Below, in pieces: positions 34,817 to 45,412 of a stretch of 64,000 bases of DNA. The position numbers were made by a program, and so were the translations under genes. The notes under the pieces were generated by a model. The model had not been told where the DNA came from and searched no databases. It saw only the letters and a list, made by a program, of their open reading frames with translations. Source of the stretch: Bdellovibrionia bacterium (GTDB lineage: Bacteria; Bdellovibrionota; Bdellovibrionia; Bdellovibrionales; JAUICD01); contig JAUICD010000014.1 of NCBI GenBank assembly GCA_030427965.1, forward strand, positions 1-64,000, in the 5' to 3' direction. Each line of letters opens with the position of its first letter. The first letter of the stretch is position 1.

Positions 34817-37800
34817 TTGAAGAGACAGGGTCATATGCATACAATCCTATCCATTGCTTTCACTATGGCCATCTTTGGTCTTAGTTCCACAGATCTCTAC
34901 GCAGCATGTGGTGGAACAGTTCGAACATGGGACTCCGGTGGAGCCAATGACAACTGGAATACGGCAAATAACTGGAATCCCAACAATGTGCCAAACTCGG
35001 CAACAGAAGATGCTGTTATCATAGCAGGAGAGCGCGACACTCAGGTGAATCAAAATATTACAGTTGGGTGTGTTGAGGTTCTCTCGGGTTATGTGACGGA
35101 TCGTAACAATAGATCACTTACAGTCGTTGGAGATTATTTTAAAAATCACAATTCCAATACAGTGTACTTTGACAGTAATTCATTTCGGTTGATTATGGCG
35201 GGAACTGCTGCACAAACACTTGAAAATGTAGATCCTATTTCAAACGTTCGTATTTCAAATGACACTTCAGTCACATTCACGCACCCATTCACGATCACAA
35301 ATGAATTGGATTTTGGTGGAGGATGGAGTGGCACACTTTACATCAATGAAGATCTTTATCTAGATGGTGGACAACCTGTGGTCATTCCTTCTGGAGGAAA
35401 GGTTGTAATTGGAAGTGGTGCCGTTGTTACAACCTTTCAAAACTGGACGATCAATGGAACACTTGAGATTCTTCCTGGAGGACAGTTGCGGCCGGGGAAT
35501 AATGAAGTCGTAAACGTCACCAATTCAGGGACCCTCATTCTTTCAGGAGCTCCAGGAAACCCTGCCGTTATTGCTTCTCAAGGGTTCAACGACACGATCA
35601 CTGTGACAATGGATGGAATACTCAATGCCGAATATTTCCTATTTTCAGGCATGTCCACAGTGGGTGTTGATGTGGATGGTGTTGTTCAAAAACTGGATTA
35701 TGGTCAATTTAGTAGTATTCCAAATAATGGCTACTACTTAACGATTAGCGCAGCTTCCACCTTACCTTCGACAATGACAGGGTTGAGTTTTGCAAACAAC
35801 TTAAGTTCAACAAATGCTAGAAACTTCAACGGTACAGCTTATAATAACACAGTGGTTTCTCTTGCTGATTGGTCAGGGAGTGTGGGTGGAGCAGCCAATG
35901 AAACAGACCCCAATAGTATGTTCACTTGGGGAACGCAAGAAAGTACAGAGATCAAGGTTCAGGACTTTTCAAATCCACCATTTACGATCAATCAAAATAA
36001 CACTCAAACACTTTCAACTTTTGCCTTTTCATTGAATCAAGCAGACACTGCCACCGATATCACAAGTATTAAGATTACGATGTCAGGAACGGCATCTACT
36101 TCTGATATTCAGTGGATTCAAGTTTTTCGTGACGGTGCTGCAAGTAGAAATTGTGCTTATAACGCAGGAAATGATGTGGATCTCACGGGTCAGGTCTCTT
36201 TGGCAGGTTCCCCTCCCTCTTACACCGTGAGTGTTACTCCAGGTGATATTTCAACAAGTTCAGATTCAGATGACTATTGTATTCATGTGCGCGTGCGTAC
36301 AACTACGAATGCTCAGGATGCAAAAACAATTCAATTTGGAATCGTTGCAACAGATGATGTTGTCAACAGTCAAGGATATCCATTTTCCTCTACGGCAAGT
36401 CCTCCAGTTTATACAACCCCAGCAACGGCTATCAATGGTGATGCCGTAAGTAGATGGGAGGGGTCGAACAATACAAATTGGAATACGGGGGGAAATTGGA
36501 CTGGTCCGGTTCCAAGTGCAACTCGTGATTGTCAAGTTGGCCCAGCTGTTCGAGACGCTGTGATCAACATTGCAACTGCCAATTGTCAGAATGCAGCTCT
36601 TTTGACTGGTGGAACAGTGGATTGGGCGAATACGACACGAAACTTGAATATTGACGGAAGCCTTGAGGTTCAATCTGGTTACAATTTCAATAACGCGGCA
36701 TCGGGGCCGGGACGAATCACAATGGGAAGTACGACTTCTCAAGGTTTAAAGATGGAAACAGAGTTTCCTGGTGATCTTTATATAAGTAATACAGGGGCTG
36801 TGGGCAATGATATCGTTGGTGTGAGTGCAAACTCAATTATTGGTGGTGATGTTTATATCACAAACGGTGTTCTTCGAATCAACAATCCCTATACTTTAAC
36901 TGTTAAAGGTGATTTGACCTGTCAAACGGGGGGCGCTCTGACTATAGAAGCCGGAGCCACTCTTGCAATGGGAGATGGTACAACTTTGGATATCCAATCA
37001 GGTTGTACGCTAACTATTGTTGGGTCTCCTTCAAGTGTTGCAAAAGTTACATCAGATTTGGGGACTTCTGCTTACAATGTGACCGTAGACGGAACAATTG
37101 CAGCTCGCTACTATCAGTTTGATCATCTTGATACAGATGGGGTTTCAATTGGGAGTGGGGCAACAATTGATGGAACAAACCATTTACAAAACGGTGCGTT
37201 CCAGTATCCGGTGAATAACACAACAAGGCTTTTGAGTCTTGCTCGCCAAATTCCAACAAACACTCTTGATGGAATGAATTTCTCTTTGGCAGGATCTAGT
37301 GCAACAGGAACTGTGAATATAGACACAACGGGTGCTACTGCTGGAACATTGACACTTGATAGCTATGCCGGAGATTTAGCTGGAGCAACATATGATACAG
37401 ATCCGGCCTATCTTCTTTCATGGTTGGGTGCTGTTAACACGATCGACATCTCTCAGGATGCGACTTCTCCAGCTTCTGTGGACGCGGGGTCGACCTACAA
37501 TATGGGGCGATGGAAGTTTTCTCAAACCTTTGCAGGTGCTTCTTATAATGATACCGATATAACAAGTTTTCGTGTGACTTTGACGGGAACGGGATCTTCC
37601 AATGATGTTTCTGATGTAAAACTTTACTATGATTCCAATTGTGATGGAACCGCAGGGTCGTTACTGGGAAGTGGAACACTTTCGGGAAATCCGGCATCAA
37701 TCACTTTTGCTATTGGTGCTGGGCAGGCTGTTATTGAAGCTGATTCAATGACTCCACCTGAGAGATGTCTTTATGTTGAATATTCGATTGCCGGTGCTGC

Positions 37801-40800
37801 AATTGATGGAAATACTGTTGGTGCAACACTTTCTAGCTCCACTCATTTTACAAACTCAGAAGACTATTTGATCAATAGTGGCACTCAACCCCCAATCACT
37901 TTGGGAACACCTGCTACGATCAATGGGTCTGCGTTGACAATTTGGACTGGTGCTACAAGTACAAATTGGTTTACAGCCTCCAATTGGTCATCTGGTGTCC
38001 CTAGTGCAACAATCAATTGTCAGATAGACAGTTCGTCCAATAACCCTACAATTACAAGTGCAACAGGAGTTTGTAAGAACATAGAAATTGGTAATGGAAC
38101 TCTGACTCTTGCTAATGGCACTGGTGCTGCACTTGAGATCTATGGCGGTTTTGAAAACACAGGAACAATAAATCAAAATGATGGAGTCATTCGCCTTCGA
38201 GATGATGGTGTGACTGCAGTCAATCAGGGAGTTTCTAGCACAAGTACACTGAGTGCTTTGACATTTAATAAGACAGCAGGTGGGGAAATCTATGTGAATT
38301 CAAATTCACTTACAGTTGGCACATTGACCTTTCCTGGTGGTTCAGACTTTACGTTTCGAGTACCAAATGGAAAAACTCTTCAGTTGAATACCTCGACAAC
38401 GGTTACAGCCGGAACATTGAGTGTTGAAGCTGGTGGTGTATTGAAGTTGGCAAATTCAACAACGTTAACTGTTAACACTCCTGGTGTTTTTCGGATTGTC
38501 GGAGATAGCTCGACCAATGCGATAGTGACAAATGATTCTGGTGCAAACTCTTATAATATTGTGATCAACACAGGGGAAATTGAAGCTCAGTACTATACTT
38601 TGGATCACTTAGGGGTTGCGGGTCTTTCTATAGAATCAGGAAGTACGATTGATCCTGTATATCATCTTCAAAATGGAAGCTTCATTTGCCCTCCAACCAA
38701 TAGTTCCACACTATTGAGTTTAAAGAGACAAGTTCCAACGAATACGATGAATGATATGATTTTTGACTTAGGAAGTTGTTCTGGAACAACTGGAACGGTC
38801 AATATCAACACCACAGGTGCAGCATCTGGAACACTCGAAATTGACGGTTACAGTGGAGACGTGGCAGGTCCAACGTTTGATACCGACCCCACTTATTTGG
38901 TGGATTGGGTTGGAGCTGAAAATACAATTGATATTTCTGCAAGCACAACTTCTGGTGGTATGTTAGCAGGAACAACTTATGTGATGGGAAGGTATTCATT
39001 TTCTCAATCTCTTGCGGGTTCATTCAGTGATGCAGATCTAACACTTTTAAAACTGACACTTTCTGGAACAGCAGCAGTGAGCGATATTTCTGAAGTTCGT
39101 GTTTTTTATGACTCAGACTGTGATAGTGCTTCTGGTGTGCAAATTGGTTCGGGAACTTTTTCAGGATCACCCGCAACAATCAATTTCAATCTCAACTCAA
39201 ATGATGTTACGATCCCTTCAGATCTTGTAACACCACCATCGAGATGTGTGTACGTTGAATACGATGTCGCTGCAGGGGCTGTGGATGGAAGAACAGCAGG
39301 CGTTGAAATTGCGATATCTAGCCATGTTACCAACGATCAAGGGTGGGACAGTGACTCTGGTATCGTTTTTCCACTGAGCCTTGGAACTCCACGGACGATA
39401 ACGGGATCAACCGTTACAACGTGGACGGGTGCAGTGAGCACAGTATTCAATGTTGCGGGTAACTGGTCATCTGGTGTTCCAACATCTTCTATCAATTGTG
39501 TCATACCTGATGTTGCAAATGACCCAGTGGTTTCAACAACCGAGGCTTGTAACCAATTGGATCTTCAGGCTGGTGCAGTTTTGACTATTGGTGGTGCTGG
39601 AACACTTGATATACATGGTGATCTTGTGAATTCAGGTGGTTCATTTTCCATTACAGGAAATCTTCGAATGGCAGGGACTGGAACAAACATCGTAAATAGT
39701 AGTTCTGCTATTGGGTCTATTTCGTTCAATAAGACATCTGGTGTTGTTCAGGTGGGAGCATCTGCATTGCAGATTGATTCATTGACCTTTCCTGCAGGGT
39801 CGACATTTATTCTGAAAATTCCTGATACATACGCTTTGATCTTGCCAAATGGAGCGACATTTACTGAATCCGTGACTTTGGATATAGAGCCCGGTGGAAC
39901 AGTTAAAGTTGGGGATGGGCAGACCTTAAACTTTAATGGTTCTTCTGTTCTTGAAATGGTTGGGACGGCATCAAAGAGATCCATATTAACCTCAACTCAA
40001 TCCACATATGCCTACAATGTTGTTGTGAATACTGGAACTATAAATGCTCGTTACTATACATTTGATCATTTAGATACAGCAGGGGTGAGCATTGAATCTG
40101 GTGCTGGAATTAATGCTACAAATCATCTTCAAGATGGTGAGTTTACGTATCCAGTAAATAACTCTGGAACGTTGCTGTTTTTGAAGAGACAGGTTCCAAC
40201 AAATACAATGGACAACATGAATTTTGATCTCAATGGCTCAGGTGCCACTGGTACAACCAATATCAATACCACAGGTGCATCAGCAGGAACATTAACGTTG
40301 GATGCCTTCACTGGAGACTTGGCAGGTTCCGCCAATGATATTGATCCAACTTATCTCTTAGATTGGACAGGTGCTCTCAATACTCTTGATATCACTTTGG
40401 AGTCTTCAACGCCGGGTTCTGTGGACGCAGGCAGTACTTATCAAATGGGGAGTTTTAATATTGTTCAAACCCTTGCGGGGAGTTACTCCGATGTTGATAT
40501 CACAAGTTTAAAGCTTACAATGACGGGAACAGCTCCTGCAAGTGATATTGACACTGTTCGAATTTACTTTGATCCAAATTGTGACGAAACAGCTGGAGCT
40601 TTGATTGGTTCGGGGTCTTTTGTTGGTGCCCCGGCAAGTAAGACATTTACGATTGCAGCATCAGATGCAACAATTCCATTTCATGCAACGACTCCCCCTG
40701 CAAGATGTTTGTATGTGGAAATGGATATTGCTTCAGATGCAACTGCTGGAAACACTGTTGGAGTAAAAATACAAAGTGCTTCCGATGTTGTAACAGATTT

Positions 40801-43800
40801 GGGATATGAAGTTGCAACAACCTTGCCTTTAACACTGGGTTCACCAGCTACAATCAATGGTTCAACAAATACGAACTGGTTGGGAAATGTTTCAACAGAT
40901 TGGTTTGTTGCAGGGAACTGGTCTGCAGGGGTTCCGGATAGTACAAAGAGCTGTCAAATTACAAATGTGGCAAATGACCCCAATATCAATGGAGGGTCAG
41001 GAACGGCGGTTTGTCTGAATTATGTAAATGCTGGTGGAGTTGTGACATTCCAAAATGGAACAGGTGCGTCTCTTGAGGTCTATGGGAACTACGAAACAAC
41101 GGGTACAACAAATCAAAACGATGGAACTATTAGGATGGAAGATGGAGGAGCTGGTAGCAATCACAACTTCAGTACCAATACGACTGTAACAAATCTTACA
41201 TTTGATAAGACCAGCGGTGGTGAAGTGAGGTTTATCAACTCTGGAACTGTAAATACTTTGACAATTCCAGGTGGATCTTCTTTTGATTTCGTTGTGAAAA
41301 ATGGAGTGACATTGACATTGCCAAATGGTGTATCGATTCCATCTGGGACATTTACAATCGAAGGCGGTGGAACCTTAGAGGTGGGAAATGGCCAAAATAT
41401 AAGTGTTACAGGAGGGAGCTTCAGAACGACTGGAGTCAATGATAGTTTTGGTCCTCAAAGTATATCCAATAAAGGAAAAGTCACAGTGAGTGGCGCTGGG
41501 CGCTGGGGATTTTCAGCATCAAGTGGGTCAGTGAGTCTTACAGGTTTTATTTTGGAATATTTAAATACTTCGGGTGTCAATTTAAGTGGAAGTGCCGATC
41601 TTCTTTCATTGGATGGTGGGCAATTCACTCAACTTTCAAATACAGCGGGGGTTCGTGCTCTTCAAATCAATAAGTCCTCAGGAGGAACGCTGACTGAGAC
41701 CAATGCCACAAATGTTGGTTGGATGTGGTCTGGCGCCAATAGTATTTGTACTGCACCTTGTACCCCTGCTTCTGGAAGTTCTTACTACCTTGTGTATGCA
41801 CCAAATTGTGGAGGAGTGACAACTCTTAATTTTTCAGGATGGTTTGGTGACTTCACAACGGGTAAAGGTGGTGGAGATGAAGTTGTAACAGAGGATAAGA
41901 TTTTTGATACAACTGAGTCTGGAACATGTGATGTTGTTATAGCAGCATCAGCATCTCCTGTAAGTCTTGTATCTTTTGGAGCAACGCCGTATGACTCATC
42001 TGCTTCTTTGGATTGGGTGACAGGCTCAGAGTTGGATCATGTTGGTTTTCATGTATTTCGTAGTACGAATTCGACATCAGGCTATGTACAAGTCAACTCT
42101 GAAATTATTCGAAACAACTTTGAATCAGCAAGCCATCAAGGAACGTATCGATTTATAGACACCGATTTGGCAAATGAAACAACATACTACTATAAGATTC
42201 AAGATGTTGCGGCCAATGGCAATAAAGTGATGCACGGCCCGGTTTCTGTAACTCCTTTGGCTGGGTTGGGTAGTCCTCCACCAGATAATTCAAATACATC
42301 CTCTGATACGTCTGATCCAGATGCCAATGATGGAAATGACATCAATAATGGACCGATATCTCAACCAGGTATGAAAGACTTGGGAAATGGCATTCATATT
42401 ATATCTCAAACTCAAAACTCTATTATTCTAGAGATTGTACCACCGACAGAGTCTTGGTCTGTGTCACCTCTGAATGGAAGTTATGAGGATCTTGAAATTC
42501 CAGGATATGTGGCTTTTGCTGAAACAGGGAAGCCAAAGCTTATGGAAAAGGTGATTTTGATTGAAGTTGAGGATTCTCCAACAACAGCATCCATTCTTGA
42601 TATGGAAATCAATGAAGATGCTCCAGTTTCTCACAATGTCGCTTCTGTGCCACTTTGGACAGTGGATGGAAATGGTGTTCTTCAACCAAGTTGGTCAATG
42701 GACTCTAATGCTTACTCTACAAATGCTTATTTTCCAGGTCAATATGTAGAAGTGGAATCTGAAGTGAAAGATATTGTGGGTCGAAAGTATGTTGAGGTGC
42801 GAGCGATTCCAATTCAATTCAACCCTGTTACTGGAGATACGGTTCGTGCAAGTAAGATTCTCGTTGAAATTGGATTGAGTGGTTATGACTCTAGTCACCC
42901 ACCAGTTCCAGGAGGAGATCTTGCCGATTCTCCAGCTGCAGTTGAGGGGACTTTAAAGATTCGATACAAAACAGCTGGAATGTATGAACTTGAATTTGAT
43001 GACATGAATGCATCTGGTGTTGGAATGCCTTTTGAAGGCTTAGATACAGGTGAACTTCGGATGTTCTACCACGGAGAGGAAATTCCAATTGAAATCTTGA
43101 GTGCCGACTCTGTATTTGGAAGTGGTGATTCCATACGGTTTTATGGTGAATACGTTTCAAGTCTTGAAGATTCCTATGATGAAGTGGTACTTGCGGGATT
43201 CAATCTGCAGGACAGTCCTTTGACTGCTCTTAGAATTGAAAGTGTAAATGCAGATCCCACTGGGCAACCAGACTCAACAGTTCGAAGTGGTTTTTCAAGA
43301 GTGCGATTGGAAGAGGACACGTATGCTGTATTTGATTTTCCATTAGGGGATTTTGCGGATCACTTGTTTTGGGAGCGTATATACTTAATGCGTGGTGGAT
43401 TGAGTCATCCTCCAGCAGCAGCATCGTTCAAAGACATTCAGGTGGACTTGAATTACGCAGACAATAGTTCAGGGGCTCAGTATACGGTACAGGTTGAAGT
43501 GGCGGGGCGCCCGGCGTACTCACGAAATCCTAAGCATCATTTGGTTTTTTGGGTCAATTCTATTCCATACCCTGTTTACGACGAAGTTTTTCAAGATCAA
43601 TCGCCAAGAAAGATTATTTTTCAGGTTCCTGCAGAATACTTTTTCTCTGGCTCAAATACGATACGTGTTCAAGTTTATGCAGATCATGTTGCTCCAAATG
43701 ATTACGATATGGTGGATATCAATAGTTTAACGGTAGATTATAAAAAGTTGAGAGTTTCGGATTCTGGGATTGCCATTGTGGAAAATCGTACATTGAATGA

Positions 43801-45355
43801 AAATATCACGGTCACTGGTTTTGATACAGCATCTGTGAATTTCTATGATGTCTCTCGCAGCACCACTCGAATTCACAAACTTCAAAATGTTGACGTGAAC
43901 ACATATGATGCAGGGGTATCCTATGAAGCACGCTTTTTTGCGCAATTGATTCCAGGTGAAGAAGATGGTGGGCGACTCTTTTACGGCGTAGAAGATGGTT
44001 CCTTTAAAACTCCAGATGTAATTGCTATGTCTTGGGGAGCGAGAGAGTCTTTGAAGGACACTGCAAATGGAGCTGATTTTCTGGTGATAGGCCATCGAGA
44101 TCTTTTGAATTCAGCTCAAGACCTTGTCGATAAAAGACGTATGGAAGGTTTGCGTGTAAAGGAGGTTCGTCTTGAGCAAATTTATGCTGAATTCTCAAAT
44201 GGTCGTGTTTCAAGTCAAGGAATCAAAGATTTTGTTGATTTTGCTCGAGTGAATTGGCGGGCACCGTCTCCAAAATATCTTCTCTTTTTAGGAGATGCGA
44301 CTTATGACACAAGAGACAGACTGGGCTATGGTGGCGTTGAAAGAAAAATGCCAGTGCCTTTACACAAAGGTATGTTTATGGATTATGCGCATGACAATTG
44401 GTTTGTTCAAGGTCAAGCAAGCTTACCTTATATAGCAGTTGGAAGAATACCGAGTTCAGATCCAAATATCATTTACTCTTATGTTCAGAAGTTATTGGAC
44501 TATGAATCAGGACAACTGGCCCCTCTTCCAGAACTTTCTCGTAAGGCCACTTTCATATCAGACAAAGAGCTTTACAATGAGGGCTTTGGAAAAGATTCTG
44601 AAAAATTAGCAGATGCTCTTCAAATTTCAGGAAAACCATTCTCCACAGCAAATTTGGATCGAAGTGCTGCAAGTGATGCTGTAGGAAAACAAGTATTGAT
44701 TGATGAATTTGAAAATGCACCTCTTTTGATGACCTATATTGGGCACGGAGCTGAAGATCGATGGGCGTCAGCAGATTACTTTACAACTAGTGATGCAAAA
44801 AACCTCGACAATGAACGACTTCCTATGGTTGTCGCCTTCAACTGTTTGAACTCGCTTTATTATGATCCCAATCCTGCAATGAAGAGTTTGGGGGAAGAGA
44901 TGATTTTCAATTCAGATGGTGGAGCAATAGCGTTCTGGGGCTCGACAACTATGACAGTTCCATCTAATCAAATCAATATGGGTAAGAACTTTATGTCCGA
45001 GCTTTCTAGTCAAACGAGCAACGGGTATACAGCACTTAGAATTGGCGAACTTTTCTTAAATTCCAAAATTAAAATTGGAGATGGTGTTTCAAGTCTTGAT
45101 ACTATGAGATCATGGACTCTTTTTGGAGACCCTACGATGAAGATTCCAATGGATACATTCACAGAGAAACCGGAGGATTCTGGAGGTGATGGTTCTGGCA
45201 GCGGAGGTGGTGGTTGTGGTTCTATAGGTCCCGTGGATGGAACTGGTGGGATGGGCTTTGGCCGATTACTTGCATTTTTGTTGCTTTTCTTACTTCCAAT
45301 GGCTTTGATCTGGAATCAGCGTAAAAAGATGAAGCGCGTGTATTCATTTAATTAA
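34817..45355 (+). CDS. Giant secreted repeat protein with gingipain-type (C25) protease domain
   Basis: About 3512 residues. TTG 34817 is preferred over ATG 34835 and over ATG 34739: AGGGGA (34805-34810) precedes it by 6 nt and MKRQGHMHTILSIAF gives a proper signal peptide. Five modules follow (about residues 37, 548, 1042, 1535 and 2020), each opening with a W..G..S..W..A.NW..GVP line and spaced about 485-510 residues. Next comes a fibronectin-III-like segment (about 2395-2490). A C25 peptidase domain (about 3080-3440) has His3310 in YIGHGAEDRW and Cys3343 in VAFNCLNSLY. The tail is glycine-rich with Cys (GGGGCGSIGP), a hydrophobic helix and a basic end (RKKMKR), like a tripartite C-terminal sorting signal. 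Probably exported, surface-attached and self-processing. Confidence 0.87.
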   Translation: MKRQGHMHTILSIAFTMAIFGLSSTDLYAACGGTVRTWDSGGANDNWNTANNWNPNNVPNSATEDAVIIAGERDTQVNQNITVGCVEVLSGYVTDRNNRSLTVVGDYFKNHNSNTVYFDSNSFRLIMAGTAAQTLENVDPISNVRISNDTSVTFTHPFTITNELDFGGGWSGTLYINEDLYLDGGQPVVIPSGGKVVIGSGAVVTTFQNWTINGTLEILPGGQLRPGNNEVVNVTNSGTLILSGAPGNPAVIASQGFNDTITVTMDGILNAEYFLFSGMSTVGVDVDGVVQKLDYGQFSSIPNNGYYLTISAASTLPSTMTGLSFANNLSSTNARNFNGTAYNNTVVSLADWSGSVGGAANETDPNSMFTWGTQESTEIKVQDFSNPPFTINQNNTQTLSTFAFSLNQADTATDITSIKITMSGTASTSDIQWIQVFRDGAASRNCAYNAGNDVDLTGQVSLAGSPPSYTVSVTPGDISTSSDSDDYCIHVRVRTTTNAQDAKTIQFGIVATDDVVNSQGYPFSSTASPPVYTTPATAINGDAVSRWEGSNNTNWNTGGNWTGPVPSATRDCQVGPAVRDAVINIATANCQNAALLTGGTVDWANTTRNLNIDGSLEVQSGYNFNNAASGPGRITMGSTTSQGLKMETEFPGDLYISNTGAVGNDIVGVSANSIIGGDVYITNGVLRINNPYTLTVKGDLTCQTGGALTIEAGATLAMGDGTTLDIQSGCTLTIVGSPSSVAKVTSDLGTSAYNVTVDGTIAARYYQFDHLDTDGVSIGSGATIDGTNHLQNGAFQYPVNNTTRLLSLARQIPTNTLDGMNFSLAGSSATGTVNIDTTGATAGTLTLDSYAGDLAGATYDTDPAYLLSWLGAVNTIDISQDATSPASVDAGSTYNMGRWKFSQTFAGASYNDTDITSFRVTLTGTGSSNDVSDVKLYYDSNCDGTAGSLLGSGTLSGNPASITFAIGAGQAVIEADSMTPPERCLYVEYSIAGAAIDGNTVGATLSSSTHFTNSEDYLINSGTQPPITLGTPATINGSALTIWTGATSTNWFTASNWSSGVPSATINCQIDSSSNNPTITSATGVCKNIEIGNGTLTLANGTGAALEIYGGFENTGTINQNDGVIRLRDDGVTAVNQGVSSTSTLSALTFNKTAGGEIYVNSNSLTVGTLTFPGGSDFTFRVPNGKTLQLNTSTTVTAGTLSVEAGGVLKLANSTTLTVNTPGVFRIVGDSSTNAIVTNDSGANSYNIVINTGEIEAQYYTLDHLGVAGLSIESGSTIDPVYHLQNGSFICPPTNSSTLLSLKRQVPTNTMNDMIFDLGSCSGTTGTVNINTTGAASGTLEIDGYSGDVAGPTFDTDPTYLVDWVGAENTIDISASTTSGGMLAGTTYVMGRYSFSQSLAGSFSDADLTLLKLTLSGTAAVSDISEVRVFYDSDCDSASGVQIGSGTFSGSPATINFNLNSNDVTIPSDLVTPPSRCVYVEYDVAAGAVDGRTAGVEIAISSHVTNDQGWDSDSGIVFPLSLGTPRTITGSTVTTWTGAVSTVFNVAGNWSSGVPTSSINCVIPDVANDPVVSTTEACNQLDLQAGAVLTIGGAGTLDIHGDLVNSGGSFSITGNLRMAGTGTNIVNSSSAIGSISFNKTSGVVQVGASALQIDSLTFPAGSTFILKIPDTYALILPNGATFTESVTLDIEPGGTVKVGDGQTLNFNGSSVLEMVGTASKRSILTSTQSTYAYNVVVNTGTINARYYTFDHLDTAGVSIESGAGINATNHLQDGEFTYPVNNSGTLLFLKRQVPTNTMDNMNFDLNGSGATGTTNINTTGASAGTLTLDAFTGDLAGSANDIDPTYLLDWTGALNTLDITLESSTPGSVDAGSTYQMGSFNIVQTLAGSYSDVDITSLKLTMTGTAPASDIDTVRIYFDPNCDETAGALIGSGSFVGAPASKTFTIAASDATIPFHATTPPARCLYVEMDIASDATAGNTVGVKIQSASDVVTDLGYEVATTLPLTLGSPATINGSTNTNWLGNVSTDWFVAGNWSAGVPDSTKSCQITNVANDPNINGGSGTAVCLNYVNAGGVVTFQNGTGASLEVYGNYETTGTTNQNDGTIRMEDGGAGSNHNFSTNTTVTNLTFDKTSGGEVRFINSGTVNTLTIPGGSSFDFVVKNGVTLTLPNGVSIPSGTFTIEGGGTLEVGNGQNISVTGGSFRTTGVNDSFGPQSISNKGKVTVSGAGRWGFSASSGSVSLTGFILEYLNTSGVNLSGSADLLSLDGGQFTQLSNTAGVRALQINKSSGGTLTETNATNVGWMWSGANSICTAPCTPASGSSYYLVYAPNCGGVTTLNFSGWFGDFTTGKGGGDEVVTEDKIFDTTESGTCDVVIAASASPVSLVSFGATPYDSSASLDWVTGSELDHVGFHVFRSTNSTSGYVQVNSEIIRNNFESASHQGTYRFIDTDLANETTYYYKIQDVAANGNKVMHGPVSVTPLAGLGSPPPDNSNTSSDTSDPDANDGNDINNGPISQPGMKDLGNGIHIISQTQNSIILEIVPPTESWSVSPLNGSYEDLEIPGYVAFAETGKPKLMEKVILIEVEDSPTTASILDMEINEDAPVSHNVASVPLWTVDGNGVLQPSWSMDSNAYSTNAYFPGQYVEVESEVKDIVGRKYVEVRAIPIQFNPVTGDTVRASKILVEIGLSGYDSSHPPVPGGDLADSPAAVEGTLKIRYKTAGMYELEFDDMNASGVGMPFEGLDTGELRMFYHGEEIPIEILSADSVFGSGDSIRFYGEYVSSLEDSYDEVVLAGFNLQDSPLTALRIESVNADPTGQPDSTVRSGFSRVRLEEDTYAVFDFPLGDFADHLFWERIYLMRGGLSHPPAAASFKDIQVDLNYADNSSGAQYTVQVEVAGRPAYSRNPKHHLVFWVNSIPYPVYDEVFQDQSPRKIIFQVPAEYFFSGSNTIRVQVYADHVAPNDYDMVDINSLTVDYKKLRVSDSGIAIVENRTLNENITVTGFDTASVNFYDVSRSTTRIHKLQNVDVNTYDAGVSYEARFFAQLIPGEEDGGRLFYGVEDGSFKTPDVIAMSWGARESLKDTANGADFLVIGHRDLLNSAQDLVDKRRMEGLRVKEVRLEQIYAEFSNGRVSSQGIKDFVDFARVNWRAPSPKYLLFLGDATYDTRDRLGYGGVERKMPVPLHKGMFMDYAHDNWFVQGQASLPYIAVGRIPSSDPNIIYSYVQKLLDYESGQLAPLPELSRKATFISDKELYNEGFGKDSEKLADALQISGKPFSTANLDRSAASDAVGKQVLIDEFENAPLLMTYIGHGAEDRWASADYFTTSDAKNLDNERLPMVVAFNCLNSLYYDPNPAMKSLGEEMIFNSDGGAIAFWGSTTMTVPSNQINMGKNFMSELSSQTSNGYTALRIGELFLNSKIKIGDGVSSLDTMRSWTLFGDPTMKIPMDTFTEKPEDSGGDGSGSGGGGCGSIGPVDGTGGMGFGRLLAFLLLFLLPMALIWNQRKKMKRVYSFN

Positions 45356-45361
45356 AGGTGA

Positions 45362-45391
45362 AAACTGGCCAAGACTGTTGTAGGTCAGTTT
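45362..45391 (+). terminator. Candidate terminator hairpin after the giant gene
   Basis: AAACTGGCC (45362-45370) pairs with GGTCAGTTT (45383-45391) with one G-U pair and a 12-nt loop. It lies between the stops of the giant gene and the convergent transglutaminase-like gene. The second arm contains a version of a motif also found at 15640 and 57981. Confidence 0.4.
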
Positions 45392-45412
45392 GTTAAAGAC
45401 GTACATTTAAAG

